Origin: Diplolepis rosae
Lineage: Eukaryota > Arthropoda > Insecta > Hymenoptera > Diplolepididae
Length of the DNA: 64,000 nucleotides
NCBI GenBank assembly: GCA_030998225.1
Contig: JAPYXD010000701.1
Span: 11,330,501 to 11,394,500 of the forward strand
Direction of reading: 5' to 3'
Of this stretch, positions 46,978 to 58,063 are shown piece after piece. Position numbers and translations under genes: made by a program. The first letter of the stretch is position 1, and each line of letters begins with the position of its first letter. The notes below the pieces were generated by a model. The model did no database searches and had not been told where the DNA came from. It saw only the letters and a program-made list of their open reading frames with translations.

Positions 46978-47495
46978 AAATAAATTTTATTTTTGCCCAA
47001 ACTTATTTTCTTATCGCTTCGAGCCAAATTTTTAAAAATGATGCGATTCTAATAAATCACGGTTTATTTTTTTAGGAAAAAGATTCTCTACAACTTAACC
47101 GTTTCCTATTTTTGAAATTGAATTAATTATTATCAAATACAGCAATTTGTTTATAAAAATTTTGTTTTGAAAATTTTTTTTTTTTAAATTTCAGCCATTA
47201 AAGAATTCATTTTTAAAAATTTGAAACGGTCAAGTTGTAGAGAATCTCTTCCCTAAAAAAATGAACCGTGATTTATTAGAATCGCATCATTTTTAAAAAT
47301 TTGGCTCGAAGCGATAAGAAAATAAATTTGGGCAAAAATAAAATTTATTAATAAAATTTTTGTTTGTGCTGCAAATTTTTTTCATGGAAAATAATCTTTT
47401 CTCTTTCAAACTAGCCCTTCAATAATAATATTGCTATTCTTGAAAGCAAAATTATCTATTTTTGCCAGAGGTCTAATTTTCGTGAACGAACTACA
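46978..47495. mobile_element. GGTAGTT foldback MITE, copy 4, 5'-truncated
   Basis: It begins inside the left arm (AAATAAATTTTATTTTTGCC) and continues through the centre and whole right arm to CGTGAACGAACTAC followed by ATTAA. The outer left arm is missing. Confidence 0.75.
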
Positions 47496-47649
47496 TTAAT
47501 ATATCAAAAGAAAAAAAGAAAAACAAACCAAAAAACAAAAAAAGAGTATTACTCTTAGCTAAATGAACTATTTAAAAATCTGCACGCATTTTAGCTTTTA
47601 ATTATTATTTTCAAGTTATTCTTGACACTTTAAACTTCAATAAATCTGT

Positions 47650-47695
47650 CACTGAAGAAGGCCCACATTTGTGGTCAAGAAGTTTGCCCTTTGCA
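47650..47695 (+). repeat. CACTGAAGAAGGCCC motif, retroelement-like remnant
   Basis: CACTGAAGAAGGCCCACATT followed by GTGGTCAAGAAGTTTGCC resembles the complement of 15015-15072. Only a fragment is present. Confidence 0.3.
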
Positions 47696-47989
47696 ATTTT
47701 TATGTTTCCCACCACCTAAAAAATGGAAAAAAGAGGCTAACCCCATGCCAATTTAATTATCATAAATTTATTAATGTGGATTAATAAAACAAATAATATC
47801 TATCGAAACATGTCTTCTAATAACTTTATGGAATCTCCATAAAAAAATAATGGCCTGAATGTGAGAAAGAGAAAAAACTGCGAAATTGAAACAGGGTATA
47901 ATAAATTATATTTTTTTCTTTATATGAAGAAAGAATTCTTCGAGTATCCTTTTAACTTAAAGTTGCTGCATTTTTGTAAAGAATTGTGT

Positions 47990-48600
47990 AAATTCTAGGT
48001 AATCCTAAAGAATAAAGATGGCACAAAAAAGTACTTATTTTCTTTGAAAAAAAAAAAACATCTCTCGAAGAGCAAGGACCCTTTGACGCCATCAGGAAGA
48101 AGTTTCCTTTCGAAGAATAATAAAAAATGAAGAGAAAAGGTCGAGACGTCGTCACCCCTCTGCGGGAGTTGACGACGATAGTATTTAAGTAAAACTCTGA
48201 ACGGGTAGAAACACGTATACTTCTGTGTATTAGATAGATACGTATATATTCGCTCAATCGAGCTGCAGGGTAACGCAACAAGTGGCGGTTTTCACGGGTT
48301 TTCCCGGAGTTTAAACGTAGTACCGCCGCAACCCCATCCCACACAACTACAATCCCCGACCCTACATGTCTCGCCTTCCACCCCTTAGTGGCTACAAAGC
48401 TCCTGTCCGGAATTTAAGGGTAGAAACCCTTATCTGGCACGTTCCTCGCTATAGTACGGATTGAGATAGGTCGAGCCACGGTCAAGGCTCTCGACCTCCC
48501 TACGATTAGAAAGAGACCGCCATAGAGGGAGGAAAAGGGGACAAGTGTCTCGTTCTATTCCTAGTTGAACGCCATGCCATTTAGTTACGGGACCACTTTA
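47990..48600. other. GC-richer single-copy island
   Basis: Balanced CpG-containing DNA. A 130-codon minus-strand frame (47952-48344) begins with a GTG rather than ATG, has no recognisable domain and crosses poly(T) tracts, so it is not called as a gene. Candidate regulatory or 5' flanking DNA. Confidence 0.35.
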
Positions 48601-48813
48601 CGATCCCAATTCAAGGCTAAATTTATTCAAATATTTCCATTTTTTATTTCATAACTCTTTTTCATATGAATTAAAAATTAGGGTGCAATAATAATCTTGA
48701 ATTATACTTATCTTCTTTTTCAATATATTAATTTGCTTTTCAAAAAAAAAAAAATTATTTTGCAAATGCGTATACTTTTGGGGAGAGAACAAATTCACAG
48801 TCAGAATTAAATG

Positions 48814-49089
48814 TACTCTCTAAATATGAATCAGTCAAATTTTCACTGTTTGAATCAGTGATTTGCCTTTTCAATGATTCATCAGTGAAAAAATATTTTT
48901 CACTGTTAAATCAGTTAATTTTCACTGATTCATCGGTGAAAAAAATATTTTTCACTGTCAAATCAGTCAATTTTCACTGAAATAATCAGTGAAATTTGAC
49001 TGATTTACAGTAACCTCTTTTTAGCTATTTGAATCAGTCAAATTTCACTGATAATCAGTAGATTTTGACTGATTCAAATTTAGAGAGTA
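48814..49089. mobile_element. AATCAGTGAAA hairpin MITE, copy 2
   Basis: 276 bp with ends TACTCTCTAAATATGAATC and GATTCAAATTTAGAGAGTA. It has one more internal CACTGATTCATCGGTGAAAA-type unit than copy 1, so the internal units vary in number. Confidence 0.85.
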
Positions 49090-49234
49090 CATTCAACTAA
49101 TTTCCAACGATTTTTAGACACTAGTCCTCCATCTCATTGGGCATTTATAGAAAAAATTTATGATATAAGTTTTGAATTTTGAAAATGTCTCAATCTCTTA
49201 GACCTGTTGAAAATTTTCTCACATTTTATAAACG

Positions 49235-49238
<4 letters not shown>

Positions 49239-49271
<33 letters not shown>
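49239..49271. repeat. (TA)n microsatellite
   Basis: A perfect TA run of about 16 units. Confidence 0.9.
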
Positions 49272-49274
<3 letters not shown>

Positions 49275-49401
49275 ATAAATTATTTATGAAACAATACAAA
49301 GGTGTATTAGATTCTATATACAGTGCTAAAAATGTTCTAAAATGTACGACAATTTCTAAATAACAAATATAACGTAAAATTATGGAACATAATTATTTTA
49401 T

Positions 49402-49613
49402 GTACTTACAGTTTTGAACGTTCATTTAACGATGGAAAATATATTTTTTTTTAACTAAATGATTGGTTTTTTCCTCATTAAATTTAAACTAGAGTACAAT
49501 CAATAACAGATTGTATATTTGAAAGCCTTTGAATACATTAGACATAATAATTAATTTTCTTTTGAATCAATAAATGTTGTCATCGTTCAATGAACGTTCA
49601 AAGCTGTAAGTAC
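49402..49613. mobile_element. Hairpin MITE (GTACTTACAG ends)
   Basis: GTACTTACAGTTTTGAACGT and its near-complement ACGTTCAAAGCTGTAAGTAC bound about 212 bp of AT-rich sequence. A single-arm relative occurs at 13497-13540. Confidence 0.7.
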
Positions 49614-50397
49614 ATATTATTTTAATTTATTTACATTTTCTGAATTTTTTCTTATAATCACGGAACTCTACTAAATTTAAAAATAAATTCATCTTAATTT
49701 ACGAAATTGTAATAGAATTTTCAGTCACACTCAAGGAGTTCCATCACCTTTACATCTTCAAAAAATAATTTTTTTTTATTGCATAAAAAGGTCCCTTAGG
49801 GTCCTAATAATGATGCCCAATAGGATGGATTTATGGACCAGGCATGGCAGATTGGAGGTATATCAAAATTATAGTACATTTTTTTTTTAATAATCTTGAG
49901 TACTTCACTGGGCAATCTTATAAGCATTAGAAAAAAATTTGTTTATTTGCTCCAGGTGCGCATTTCAATTTTTAGAATTTCTTGCCGCGGACGACCTCCG
50001 AAAAAGAATTTTTTTTGGACATGGCAATACTCAGCCGTCATTTTGTATTTCTAAAGAAAAATTTTTTTTTTATAAAATGAATTTCAAAAATTACTTTCTA
50101 AATGTAATTTTATTATTTTTGATGAAAAAAAATTCTTTAATCAAGTGAAATTGAAATAAACTAAATTGTTTCTAATTCAAAATAAATTTTAATTTAATTA
50201 AAAAATGTATTATTGAGTAACTCTACAAATACTCAATTAAAAATGATATGCCTTCTGAAGGAACCACAAATTTGTAATAACGTGACATGATTTCCGCCAT
50301 ACATACATTTTTGATATTGAAATGATTTCATGATAAAATTGTATGGCAGTATTTTTGCTGTTTCAGTTTTGATGGAGGTATTAATTTTACTACGATC

Positions 50398-50612
50398 TTA
50401 ATTTAGTAAAATTTATAGAACTCTTTAAGAGCTGGGGATACAGGTATTTACGGAACACAGTTCTAGAATGCTTACAGAACTTTTCAGAATAAAATGCAGA
50501 TTCAGGAAAAATTGTTAAAAGTTCTGCATTTTATTCTGAAAAGTTATGTGAATGTTCCAGAACTGTGTTCCGTAAATGCCTGTATCCCCAACTTTTGAAG
50601 AGTTCTATAAAC
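50398..50612. mobile_element. Hairpin MITE (TTTATAGAACTCTT arms)
   Basis: Nearly perfect arms of about 90 bp (GGGGATACAGG, TTTACGGAACACAGTTC, CTTTTCAGAATAAAATGCAG and complements) surround a short spacer. CTAATTTTTCCGTGTA follows the right arm and may be the true terminus. Confidence 0.75.
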
Positions 50613-50816
50613 TTTACTGAACTAATTTTTCCGTGTACAGCTGAGCCGTTTTCAGTTACAAATTCTATCTGTATATAAGAACAAAATCGCTTATTTTTCG
50701 CAATTCAGACTTCTAAAATTGAATTTTAAATGTAAACCAGCAACTTCATGTGACTTTTGTTGTTACATTTAAATCAGTTACATTCGGTGAAGCTGAAACA
50801 ACTACGTTCATTTAAT

Positions 50817-51085
50817 TCCGTGTGATAACTAGAAAATGAGCAAATTCTATTGATTTTAGATTCCTACATGTTTGTGTCTAAAGTACATAAAATTTTTATT
50901 TCAAAATTTAGGAAATGGTAAAGAAGATAAAAACGGACGTAGATACAGTTTCGGCTAAATTTGTATCTTCTCTATAATTCCCCAAATTTTAAAAACAATA
51001 TTTTATTCATTTTGGGGACAAACGTGTAAAAACTGTACCGAATTTTTCACATGAACTTGCTACTTTTCTCAAGTATCACAGGGCC
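50817..51085. mobile_element. GGGCATGTG-type TTAA MITE, copy 2
   Basis: A diverged, internally deleted relative of 12227-12584 (shared AAAACGGACGTAGAT and ACATGAACTTGCTACTTTTC) with TTAA at 50813-50816 and 51086-51089. Confidence 0.65.
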
Positions 51086-51089
51086 TTAA

Positions 51090-52320
51090 TTTTAAATCTT
51101 ACTCTTTTAAAAACTATGTTAAAAAACTGTAGTTTTACTAAAAAAATTTCCTCACGTACGATATGACATTTTAAACTGAATTGTAGAATTTAGACGGTTT
51201 TCATGATTTCGATTTTCCTTTCTTGAAATTTTCTATATAGGTAAACAATAACAATAGAAAAAAAAGCAATGCGATGTAAAATACGTATAAAATTTCAAGT
51301 GGCAATAAGAAGAAGAAAAACTGGCATATTGTTTCGTGACATTGATCGAATTATGAAAGTCAATCGAGTTGTACGAGCCAAATCGAAACACTCAGCTTGA
51401 TTTTACCTGATTCGCACATAAAAAACTCGACTCACACGACTCGAGGTTTTCGCTTATTCCTAGTAGAAATTTAAAAAAAAACACGGAAAAAAATTTGACA
51501 AGGCGACCGAGCGAATCAAGAATTTAATGACTAAAACAGGATTTGTCAAAAAAATTTTAAATATGAAAAATTATTTTTTTCGCTAAATTGACTAGTTTTT
51601 ATACCTTAAAATTAACGAAAAATTCAGATGGAATGGAAATAAAAATTCTTATTGTAGTCACTTGTTCGTCAGGTACCATGAAAGTGAATATCGCTGTTCT
51701 AACAAAATTAAATTTAGAAACAGATTTGTTGCTTATCTACTATTTATCATTATATGAACTAAGATATATATTTGCACGAACTATTTCCAATTTATTGTTA
51801 GATAAACACAGTATTACATTAAATGTTGACATGAATGCGCATATTATTTAGTACAATACTTTAAAAGTGTTTAAAAGTCTAAATTAACCTCAAACTGTGA
51901 TTTGACGTCACTTTCGCCATATTTGTTATCAGGTGGCAGTGATTTCTTATATCTATATTCCAGATATAGTAACATATAATGTCTGGATCGAACACATGAT
52001 ATCGATGAAACTGTTAAGTTGGTCAAAGATATTAACTTTAGCAGATTTAAAGATCTTCTTACATTTACTTGTTCGTTTCCAGCTAAATGTTTAGCTGTAA
52101 CAAGGGTTAGCTTCCCTTTTACAGCTGCACGGATAGAAATTTGATGGTTGAAAATACCATTTTTGACGGTAAACCAGAATCATTAAGAATTTCTGTCAGT
52201 TAGTCCCAAAAATATGCTACTGAATAGTTTCGGGAAATATCACCAAGAATGATGGTAAAAATTGAAAATTCATATGCCAACTATTTTTTGGACAAAATAT
52301 ACTTTTAAAGATGTGTATGC
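51090..52320. other. AT-rich stretch
   Basis: No repeat boundary or gene recognised. A plus-strand 87-codon frame at 51588-51851 has no recognisable domain. Small inverted words (TTAGCTGTAAC / CAGCTAAATGTTTAGCTG) occur near 52080-52125. Confidence 0.35.
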
Positions 52321-52323
52321 ATA

Positions 52324-52589
52324 CACCCAATAAACAGTTTCTTTGATTCAAAGAAACATTTCTTTGATTCAAAGAAACATTTCTTTGAATGAAAGAAAGT
52401 TTTATTGATTCAAAAAAATTGTCTTCAATTTAATCAAATCTATTTCTTTGGATCAAAGAAAAGATTTTTGAATCGGCAACATTTTTTTTTAATTCAAAGA
52501 AATTTTTTCTTTAACCGTATATCAAAGAAATGTTTCTTTGATTCAAAGAAATGTTTCTTTGATTCAAAGAAACTGTTTTCTCGGTATGT
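52324..52589. mobile_element. TTTCTTTGATTCAAAGAAA hairpin MITE
   Basis: Candidate ends CACCCAATAAACAGTTTC and GAAACTGTTTTCTCGG enclose multiple copies of the self-complementary word TTTCTTTGATTCAAAGAAA and variants on both sides. Plus-strand frames at 52405-52744 are repeat-derived. Confidence 0.6.
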
Positions 52590-53069
52590 CTTTCGCGTTT
52601 ACATTATCAGCGATCAGCAGACTTCTAATACAAGTTCCAAAATTTGCCTCAATGTTTCCATTTTCAAACACACGCGCTGATTCCAAAACTCTGCTCTATA
52701 CGATGACGTATATTTACATCAAAAGATTCAATAAAATGATATGAATGCTGCTATTATGTCTGATTATGAGACTCGAATTTCAGACAGACAGCAAGTAATA
52801 ATTGACATAATAAACTTTACCATTATGATGGGACTTTTTCACAACTTTTTCCAATAGTTCTTGTTTACTCTCTAAAATGGTACTTCTTCTCACGAAACGT
52901 AATACATTTAGCCATCCAATTTCTTTCTGTGTGCACTTTTTTTCCGTGTATAACAGACATTATACAGGGTAGGCCATCTAACATTTGGAATTTGAATCGG
53001 CTATAAAAAAAGAACTTATGGATATCTTTTCAAAAGTATGGTTTTATTAGAAATATTGAATCTTTCTAT

Positions 53070-54056
53070 TTAAGAATGAAACACATCATTCAAATGACTG
53101 CCACGGCTGGCCTTACAGTACTCCATTTGATCAACTCAATTTTTCAGTACATTTTCGATTGTTTGGGCTTCAATTCCCTGAATGGCAACTTGGATTTCAT
53201 GTTTCAAGGTCTCAATCGTCTCTGAATGGTTAGCGTAACACTTATCCTTAACCCTCCGTTACCAAAAATATGAGGGATTCCCTCAGTGGGGTCAGTTTTT
53301 TCGAAATAACTTCTAATTTACGCTTCACACAGTCTGGTCCGTTTGAATACCTTTCCACGAATTATTCCTGAAGCTTTTTGTAGCAATAAAAATGTTCAAG
53401 TAGAATACTTATTTAATAATCACTTTTCAAAACCAAAGGTGACGTGAATTCTGAGGGAATCCCTCCATAGTTTGGCTTTCGTGCAATGGAAATAGCTTGA
53501 GTTCTTGAGTGCGGTGTTGCCACATTTTGATGTTAAATGTTCAACCAAGTAGTAGTAACATTTGGCAACACTGCAGATGTTTTAACACGCAGAGGGAAAT
53601 CCTCTAGGATTTGGTAACCGTGTAAGAATTTTTAAGTTTGGTAACGGAGGGTTAACGGCTCCCCACAAACAATAGTCCAACGGGGTCAAATCACAGCTCT
53701 GAGGCGGACAATTGACATCAGAATTTCGGCTGATTATTCGATTTTCGAAAACGGTGCGCAACAGATCGATTTTCACGTTGGCTGTCTGGCTCCGTCCTGT
53801 TGAAACCAATGTCGTCTATGTCATCCTCTTCAATTTTTGGAAACAAAAATTCGTGGAGCATGGCACGGTAACGCTCGCCATTGACCGTAACGGCGGCTCT
53901 TTGCTCATTTTCGAAGAAAAATGGCCCAATGGTGCTACCGTACCAAAATCCGCACCAAACAGTCACTCGTTGTGGGTGCATCGGTCTCTCAATAATGACG
54001 TTTGGATTTTCTGAGCCCCAAATGCGACAATTTTGCTTATTGACCTTACTGACCTT
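53070..54056 (-). pseudogene. Mariner-like transposase, C-terminal half, broken
   Basis: Reading leftwards from about 54056 the fragments encode the catalytic middle (a WGSENP motif and VTVWCGFW), then VTVNGERYRAML, a DD-rich segment, a QQDGA motif (in a third frame near 53797), CDLTPLDYCLWG, and the C-terminus with CKASRG ending at 53070. The families share a DDE/D nuclease fold that cuts and joins DNA at TA. Breaks seen: the N-terminal half is absent, at least two frameshifts flank the QQDGA motif, a TGA lies at 53136-53138 where the family has Trp, and a 400-bp insertion interrupts the gene at 53252-53651. Not functional. The plus-strand frame at 53712-54014 is a shadow. Confidence 0.85.
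53252..53651. mobile_element. 400-bp TTAA element nested in transposase gene
   Basis: Perfect 15-bp terminal inverted repeats CCCTCCGTTACCAAA and TTTGGTAACGGAGGG are flanked by TTAA (53248-53251 and 53652-53655). Leaving out the element and one TTAA makes the transposase reading frame continuous across the site. The interior has GAGGGATTCCCTCAG and GAGGGAATCCCTCC inverted words and no frame. A piggyBac-type non-autonomous element by target and TIR style. Confidence 0.9.
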
Positions 54057-54264
54057 TTGCCCAAACAATCGAAAATGTACTGCAAAATTGGGTTGATCGA
54101 ATGGGGCACTGTAAGGCCAGCCGTGGCAGTCATTTGAATGATGTTGTCTTTCATTCTTAAATGGAAAGGATCAATCTTTCTAATAAAACCATACTTTTGA
54201 AAAAATATCCATAAGCTTTTTTTATAGCCGATTCAAATTCCAAATGTTAGATGGCCCACCCTGT

Positions 54265-54745
54265 AGAATAAAATGTCATTTTCTAACATTTAAATAACTG
54301 GGTAATCATCTAGTTGTCTACAATTTCAGCGAATGACTACAGGGCTAAATATCAAGAATAAAGACTGGATCCAAACTCTTCTGTGGTCTCAAGGAAAAGA
54401 CGGTAATGCACGGCCGTGCCAAGCCGCAGTTGAAACGTGTGTTTATGCCATCTCGCGAGAACCACTTAAGCGTGATTTATCGTAAGAAATTATCCGAATG
54501 CTAGAAATGCCGTATCATTATCTTGTCTGCTCTACTCGCGAAGCGCGCTTGTACGCGCGAGGTAGATCTGGGCAATTAATGAATGCAACCCCTCGTTTAG
54601 GGTTCATCCATGATTTTTCATTCCTCTAAAACGAACAAAGAAAAATATTTAAACGATCCCCGTACTTTCACAACTGTTGGGAACATTTATAATATACTTA
54701 AGGTTTCATAACTTAATGAGCGATATTGAGGGATTGCAATTGAGA
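54265..54745. other. Single-copy stretch, GC-richer in part
   Basis: 54380-54600 is balanced in composition (CACGGCCGTGCC, GCGCTTGTACGCGCGAGG) with no frame recognised. The flanks are AT-rich. No repeat copies found in the window. Confidence 0.35.
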
Positions 54746-55446
54746 CACAATTGAAGAATCGAGCCCACGGGAAGAACTCGCTAAGCGCTCCAAAAAGGGG
54801 AAAAGTATTGTCCACTTTCTAAAATTGAAGTAAAAAAAAAAAAACTTAAAATAAAAAAATATAAGCTGATAGAGCTTGTCAAAATACAACTTTTATTCCT
54901 CAAGTATTTTTTAGTCCAACATGATTATTACGAAAAAAGAAATATAAAAGGTATTTTTTTAATAACCTAAAATCAATGTTTCAAAAAACATAAATTGCGA
55001 TTTCTCGGTAAGTACTGCACGCAATGGATTAAATTTTGCGTATTTTCATTCAGTAATCATTGCTGATGACGAATAGTCATTTAAAAACAATAAATACCAT
55101 CAAACTTTGATAATATTCAATAACAAATTAATACCTGTCAATTCTTTGTTTTTCGCGATTCGGAGTGAAAAGGTGACGAATAAATTGTATGTTTCGAAAA
55201 ATATGAAGTGACAAAGTTATTTATTTGTATTTAAGGAAGTTTTTCGGTAAATTTTAAATTATTCGAACTAAAAATAAAGAATTGAGAGGGTTGTTAATAA
55301 AAAACGCGTGACGCACGAAGCGCTAAAGTTGAATTATTCAACAGACTTCCGCGGTTTTCTTAGTTTATTTGGATATTCGTTTAAATATTTGCCACTGAAA
55401 ATCATTAAAATTCATAATATGTAACAATAAAATAAAATTATTCAAG

Positions 55447-55635
55447 TTGAAACTTCTCCAACCTCCAAAACCTTATATATATGATGAATTGTGCGAAACA
55501 CCTCAGGACGATTCCATTGGAATAAGCGCGGAAAAAATTAAAGATGTTCGAGCCTTATTAAGATATTTGAGTCCAGATGGAAAAAAATATTACGAAGATA
55601 TATTCATGATAGTCCCAGTTAAGAAATCCCAATGA
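55447..55635 (+). CDS. Short protein-coding frame inside long-TIR element, unknown
   Basis: The frame is open from 55399 to TGA at 55633-55635 with no ATG; the protein-like part starts near 55447 and gives about 62 residues. It has a proline-rich start (QPPKPYIYDEL), an acidic linker and a predicted amphipathic helix (KIKDVRALLRYL). This looks like a terminal exon: ATTCAAG before 55447 could be a weak acceptor, and AATAAAA signals follow at about 55742. It lies exactly in the spacer between the long inverted repeats, where an autonomous element would keep its gene. It may be the remaining C-terminus of a transposase or accessory protein, or a captured exon. I do not recognise the family. Confidence 0.4.
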   Translation: MKLLQPPKPYIYDELCETPQDDSIGISAEKIKDVRALLRYLSPDGKKYYEDIFMIVPVKKSQ

Positions 55636-55778
55636 AATAGTTTTTTAAGATACAAGATTAAGGTATTATTATTGAGGTAGTATAGAATGATGTTTTAAAA
55701 GATATATTGTGTACAATTGTAAATTATTTTCATTTTCATAATAATAAAATTTGTATAAAAAATACAAAACGTCAAATT

Positions 55779-55981
55779 TACTCTCTAAACCTGAATCAGT
55801 GAAATAGTCACTGATTATATCAGTGAAAATATATCAACTGATGAATCAGTGTTCTGGTTTGATTTCACTGAGGAATCAGTGAACGCGCCATGTGAACATA
55901 ACTTTTGAATTCGCGAATTCAAAAGTCAGTGAATAGTCACTGCGAATCAGTGGCCGTTCACTGATTCAGGTTTAGAGAGTA
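55779..55981. mobile_element. AATCAGTGAAA hairpin MITE, copy 3
   Basis: 203 bp, ends TACTCTCTAAACCTGAATC and GATTCAGGTTTAGAGAGTA. The centre TTTTGAATTCGCGAATTCAA is a perfect palindrome. Nested in the spacer of the long-TIR element. Confidence 0.85.
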
Positions 55982-56894
55982 ATTTCACGATTAATTTTTT
56001 ACGAAAAAATTATGTACAATCACATGATTTTCAGTAGCAAATTCACAAATAAACTAAGAAAACCGCGGAATTCTGTTGAATAATTCAACTTTAGCGCTTC
56101 ATGCGTCGCGGGCTTTTCATTAACAACCCTCTCAATTCTTTATTTTTAGTAGGAATAATTTGAAATTTTCCAAAAAACTTTCTTAAATGCAAATAAATAA
56201 CATTGTCACTTCATATTTTTCGAAACATACAATTTATTCGTCAGTTTTTCACTCCGAATCGCGAAAAACAAAGAATTGACAGGTATTGATTTGTTATTGA
56301 ATATTATCAAATGTTGATGGTATTTATTGATTTTAAATGACCATTCGGAATCAACAATGAATACTGAATGAAAATACGCAAAATTTAATCCATTGCGTGC
56401 AGTACTTACCGAGAAATCGTAATTTATGTTTTTTGAAACATTGATTTTAGGTTATTAAAAAAATACCTTTTATATTTTTTTTTCGTAATAATTATGTTGG
56501 ACTAAAAAATACTTGAGGAATAAAAGTTGTATTTTGACAAGCTCTATCAGCTTATATTTTTTTATTTTTAGTTTTTCAACTTTTTTTTTTTACTTCAATT
56601 TTAGAAAGTGGACAATACTTTTTCCCTTTTTCGAGCGCTCGGCGAGTTCTCCTTCCCGTGGGCTCAATTTGTGATTTAGAATATATGAAACATGTGCAAT
56701 GCGTATGACTTGAACTACGTAATTAATTTTCGTGAATTTTTATTCATTAAAATCGAAGCAATTGGAAAAATATCACTCCACATTTCAATTGAAGTAGATT
56801 TTTTCCACATTCTTGATTTTAATTAGTATTTTTTTTACACCGAGAGAAAAATTTACTAGATTTAACCAAACCATTTTGTTAAATAAACCATGAA

Positions 56895-57253
56895 CGGCCG
56901 TGGATCAATCGGACCACGTGACTAAAGTATAAATTAATTCGTTCATGTAAGAGAACTTTTTTATATCACAAAATATCTTTCTCGAAATTTGGAAAGAACA
57001 ACAGAAGACGATAAAGGTCGTCTGTTAACTTTTTTTTTTGTGAAAATTTAAAAAAAATTGGAAAACTTATCGATAATTCCAGTTAACTGTAAAAAATTTT
57101 GCAATATTTTCACTTAAAGGAAGTTGACAGACGATCTTTATCGTCATCTGTTGTATTTTCCAAATTTACAGGAAGATATTTTTTGGAATAAAAAATTTAT
57201 CTTACATATACTTTTACAGGGATTTTTCCACGTGATCTGGTTGATCCATGGCC
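56895..57253. mobile_element. GGCCATGG-type TTAA MITE, copy 4
   Basis: GGCCGTGGATCAATCGG on the left and CTGGTTGATCCATGGCC on the right. TTAA at 57254-57257 on the right; the left flank reads GAAC. Interior words (GTTGACAGACGATCTTTATC and complement) match copies 2 and 3. Confidence 0.75.
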
Positions 57254-57475
57254 TTAAAGAAATGCCAGTTATATTATTGCTGGTATGTCTTTTATTTCAT
57301 CAGAGGGTGGCTGCTCGAACACGGAGAAAAATGAATATTCAACTATGTGACAAGAATCTTATATGTTCAATTCTAATACCTAGATATTGAACTGTAATAT
57401 CTGAATATTCAGCTTCACTATCTCAAATATTAAAATAGGTTAATATTAATATCTCTGATATTACAGCTGAATATT

Positions 57476-58063
57476 TACTCCCTCAATCTGAATTAGCCAA
57501 ATTCAACTGATTCATTAGCGCATATACGCTGATTATAATCAATAGCATACTCATAGCTGATAATCAGTGGAATTTCGCTGATCATCAGCTATAAGTACAC
57601 TGATAGAAATGGTTCGGGAGTTTTAGCCATTCGGTTGCGGGTTGGGAATTTATAATTGTATTTATGAAATAATATGTCTCTCTGAACAACGCAGGATGAT
57701 GAATACAGAAATCAAAATATTGTAAGTGAAACTGGTCGAATCAGAAATATAATATGGGAAGGCGAACAATACATTTTTCCATAGCAACCAATAATATGGT
57801 TGATTCGTTCATATTTATTCACCTATAATCGGATGGTTAAAATACAAATCTCATATTGCTGTATTAACGCCAGCAATAAGGTAAGGTTAAATTAATCATA
57901 AATATCATTGTAACAGCCATTCCTTTCTATCAGTGTATACTACTGATTATAATCAGCGTATATACGCTAATGAATCAGTGAAATTCAACTGAGTTACCAG
58001 CATATATATATATGCTGATTGTAATCAGTGATATACTTATCGCTGATTCATATTTAGAGTGTA
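57476..58063. mobile_element. AATCAGTGAAA hairpin MITE, copy 4, interrupted
   Basis: Ends TACTCCCTCAATCTGAATTA and TGATTCATATTTAGAGTGTA. The two parts (57476-57595 and 57938-58063) have TATACGCTGATTATAATC and its complement. It is split by the 338-bp MITE. Confidence 0.75.
57598..57935. mobile_element. 338-bp TA-flanked MITE, copy 2
   Basis: Same length as, and nearly identical to, 8170-8507, with TA at 57596-57597 and 57936-57937. Innermost and therefore youngest of the nest. Confidence 0.9.

Larger units (their letters stand above)
52965..54263 (-). mobile_element. Mariner-like element with rearranged 5' half and nested insertion
   Basis: 1299 bp flanked by TA (52963-52964 and 54264-54265). 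The ends CAGGGT(A/G)GGCCATCTAAC match over 48 bases with one mismatch, and the similarity of the two ends in fact continues for about 215 bp. Both ends carry the 3' terminus of a transposase gene in opposite orientation, so the original 5' half (N-terminal DNA-binding region and first catalytic Asp) has been replaced by an inverted copy of the 3' end. A 400-bp TTAA element sits inside. Confidence 0.85.
54746..56673. mobile_element. 1.93-kb element with ~665-bp terminal inverted repeats
   Basis: Left arm about 54746-55415 and right arm about 56010-56673 are near-identical inverted copies (for example AAGTACTGCACGCAATGG and CCATTGCGTGCAGTACTT). The outermost shared words are CACAATTGA and GAGCCCACGGGA. 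The spacer (55416-56009) holds a short reading frame, AATAAA signals and a nested AATCAGTGAAA MITE. The target duplication is unclear, and I cannot assign a superfamily. Confidence 0.85.

Noticed and set aside
47952..48344. 130-codon minus-strand frame
   Set aside because: It starts at GTG rather than ATG, runs through poly(T)-coded Phe/Lys tracts, has no domain, and lies in a GC-richer patch where long chance frames are easier.
53712..54014. 100-codon plus-strand frame
   Set aside because: Antisense shadow of the transposase remnant on the minus strand.
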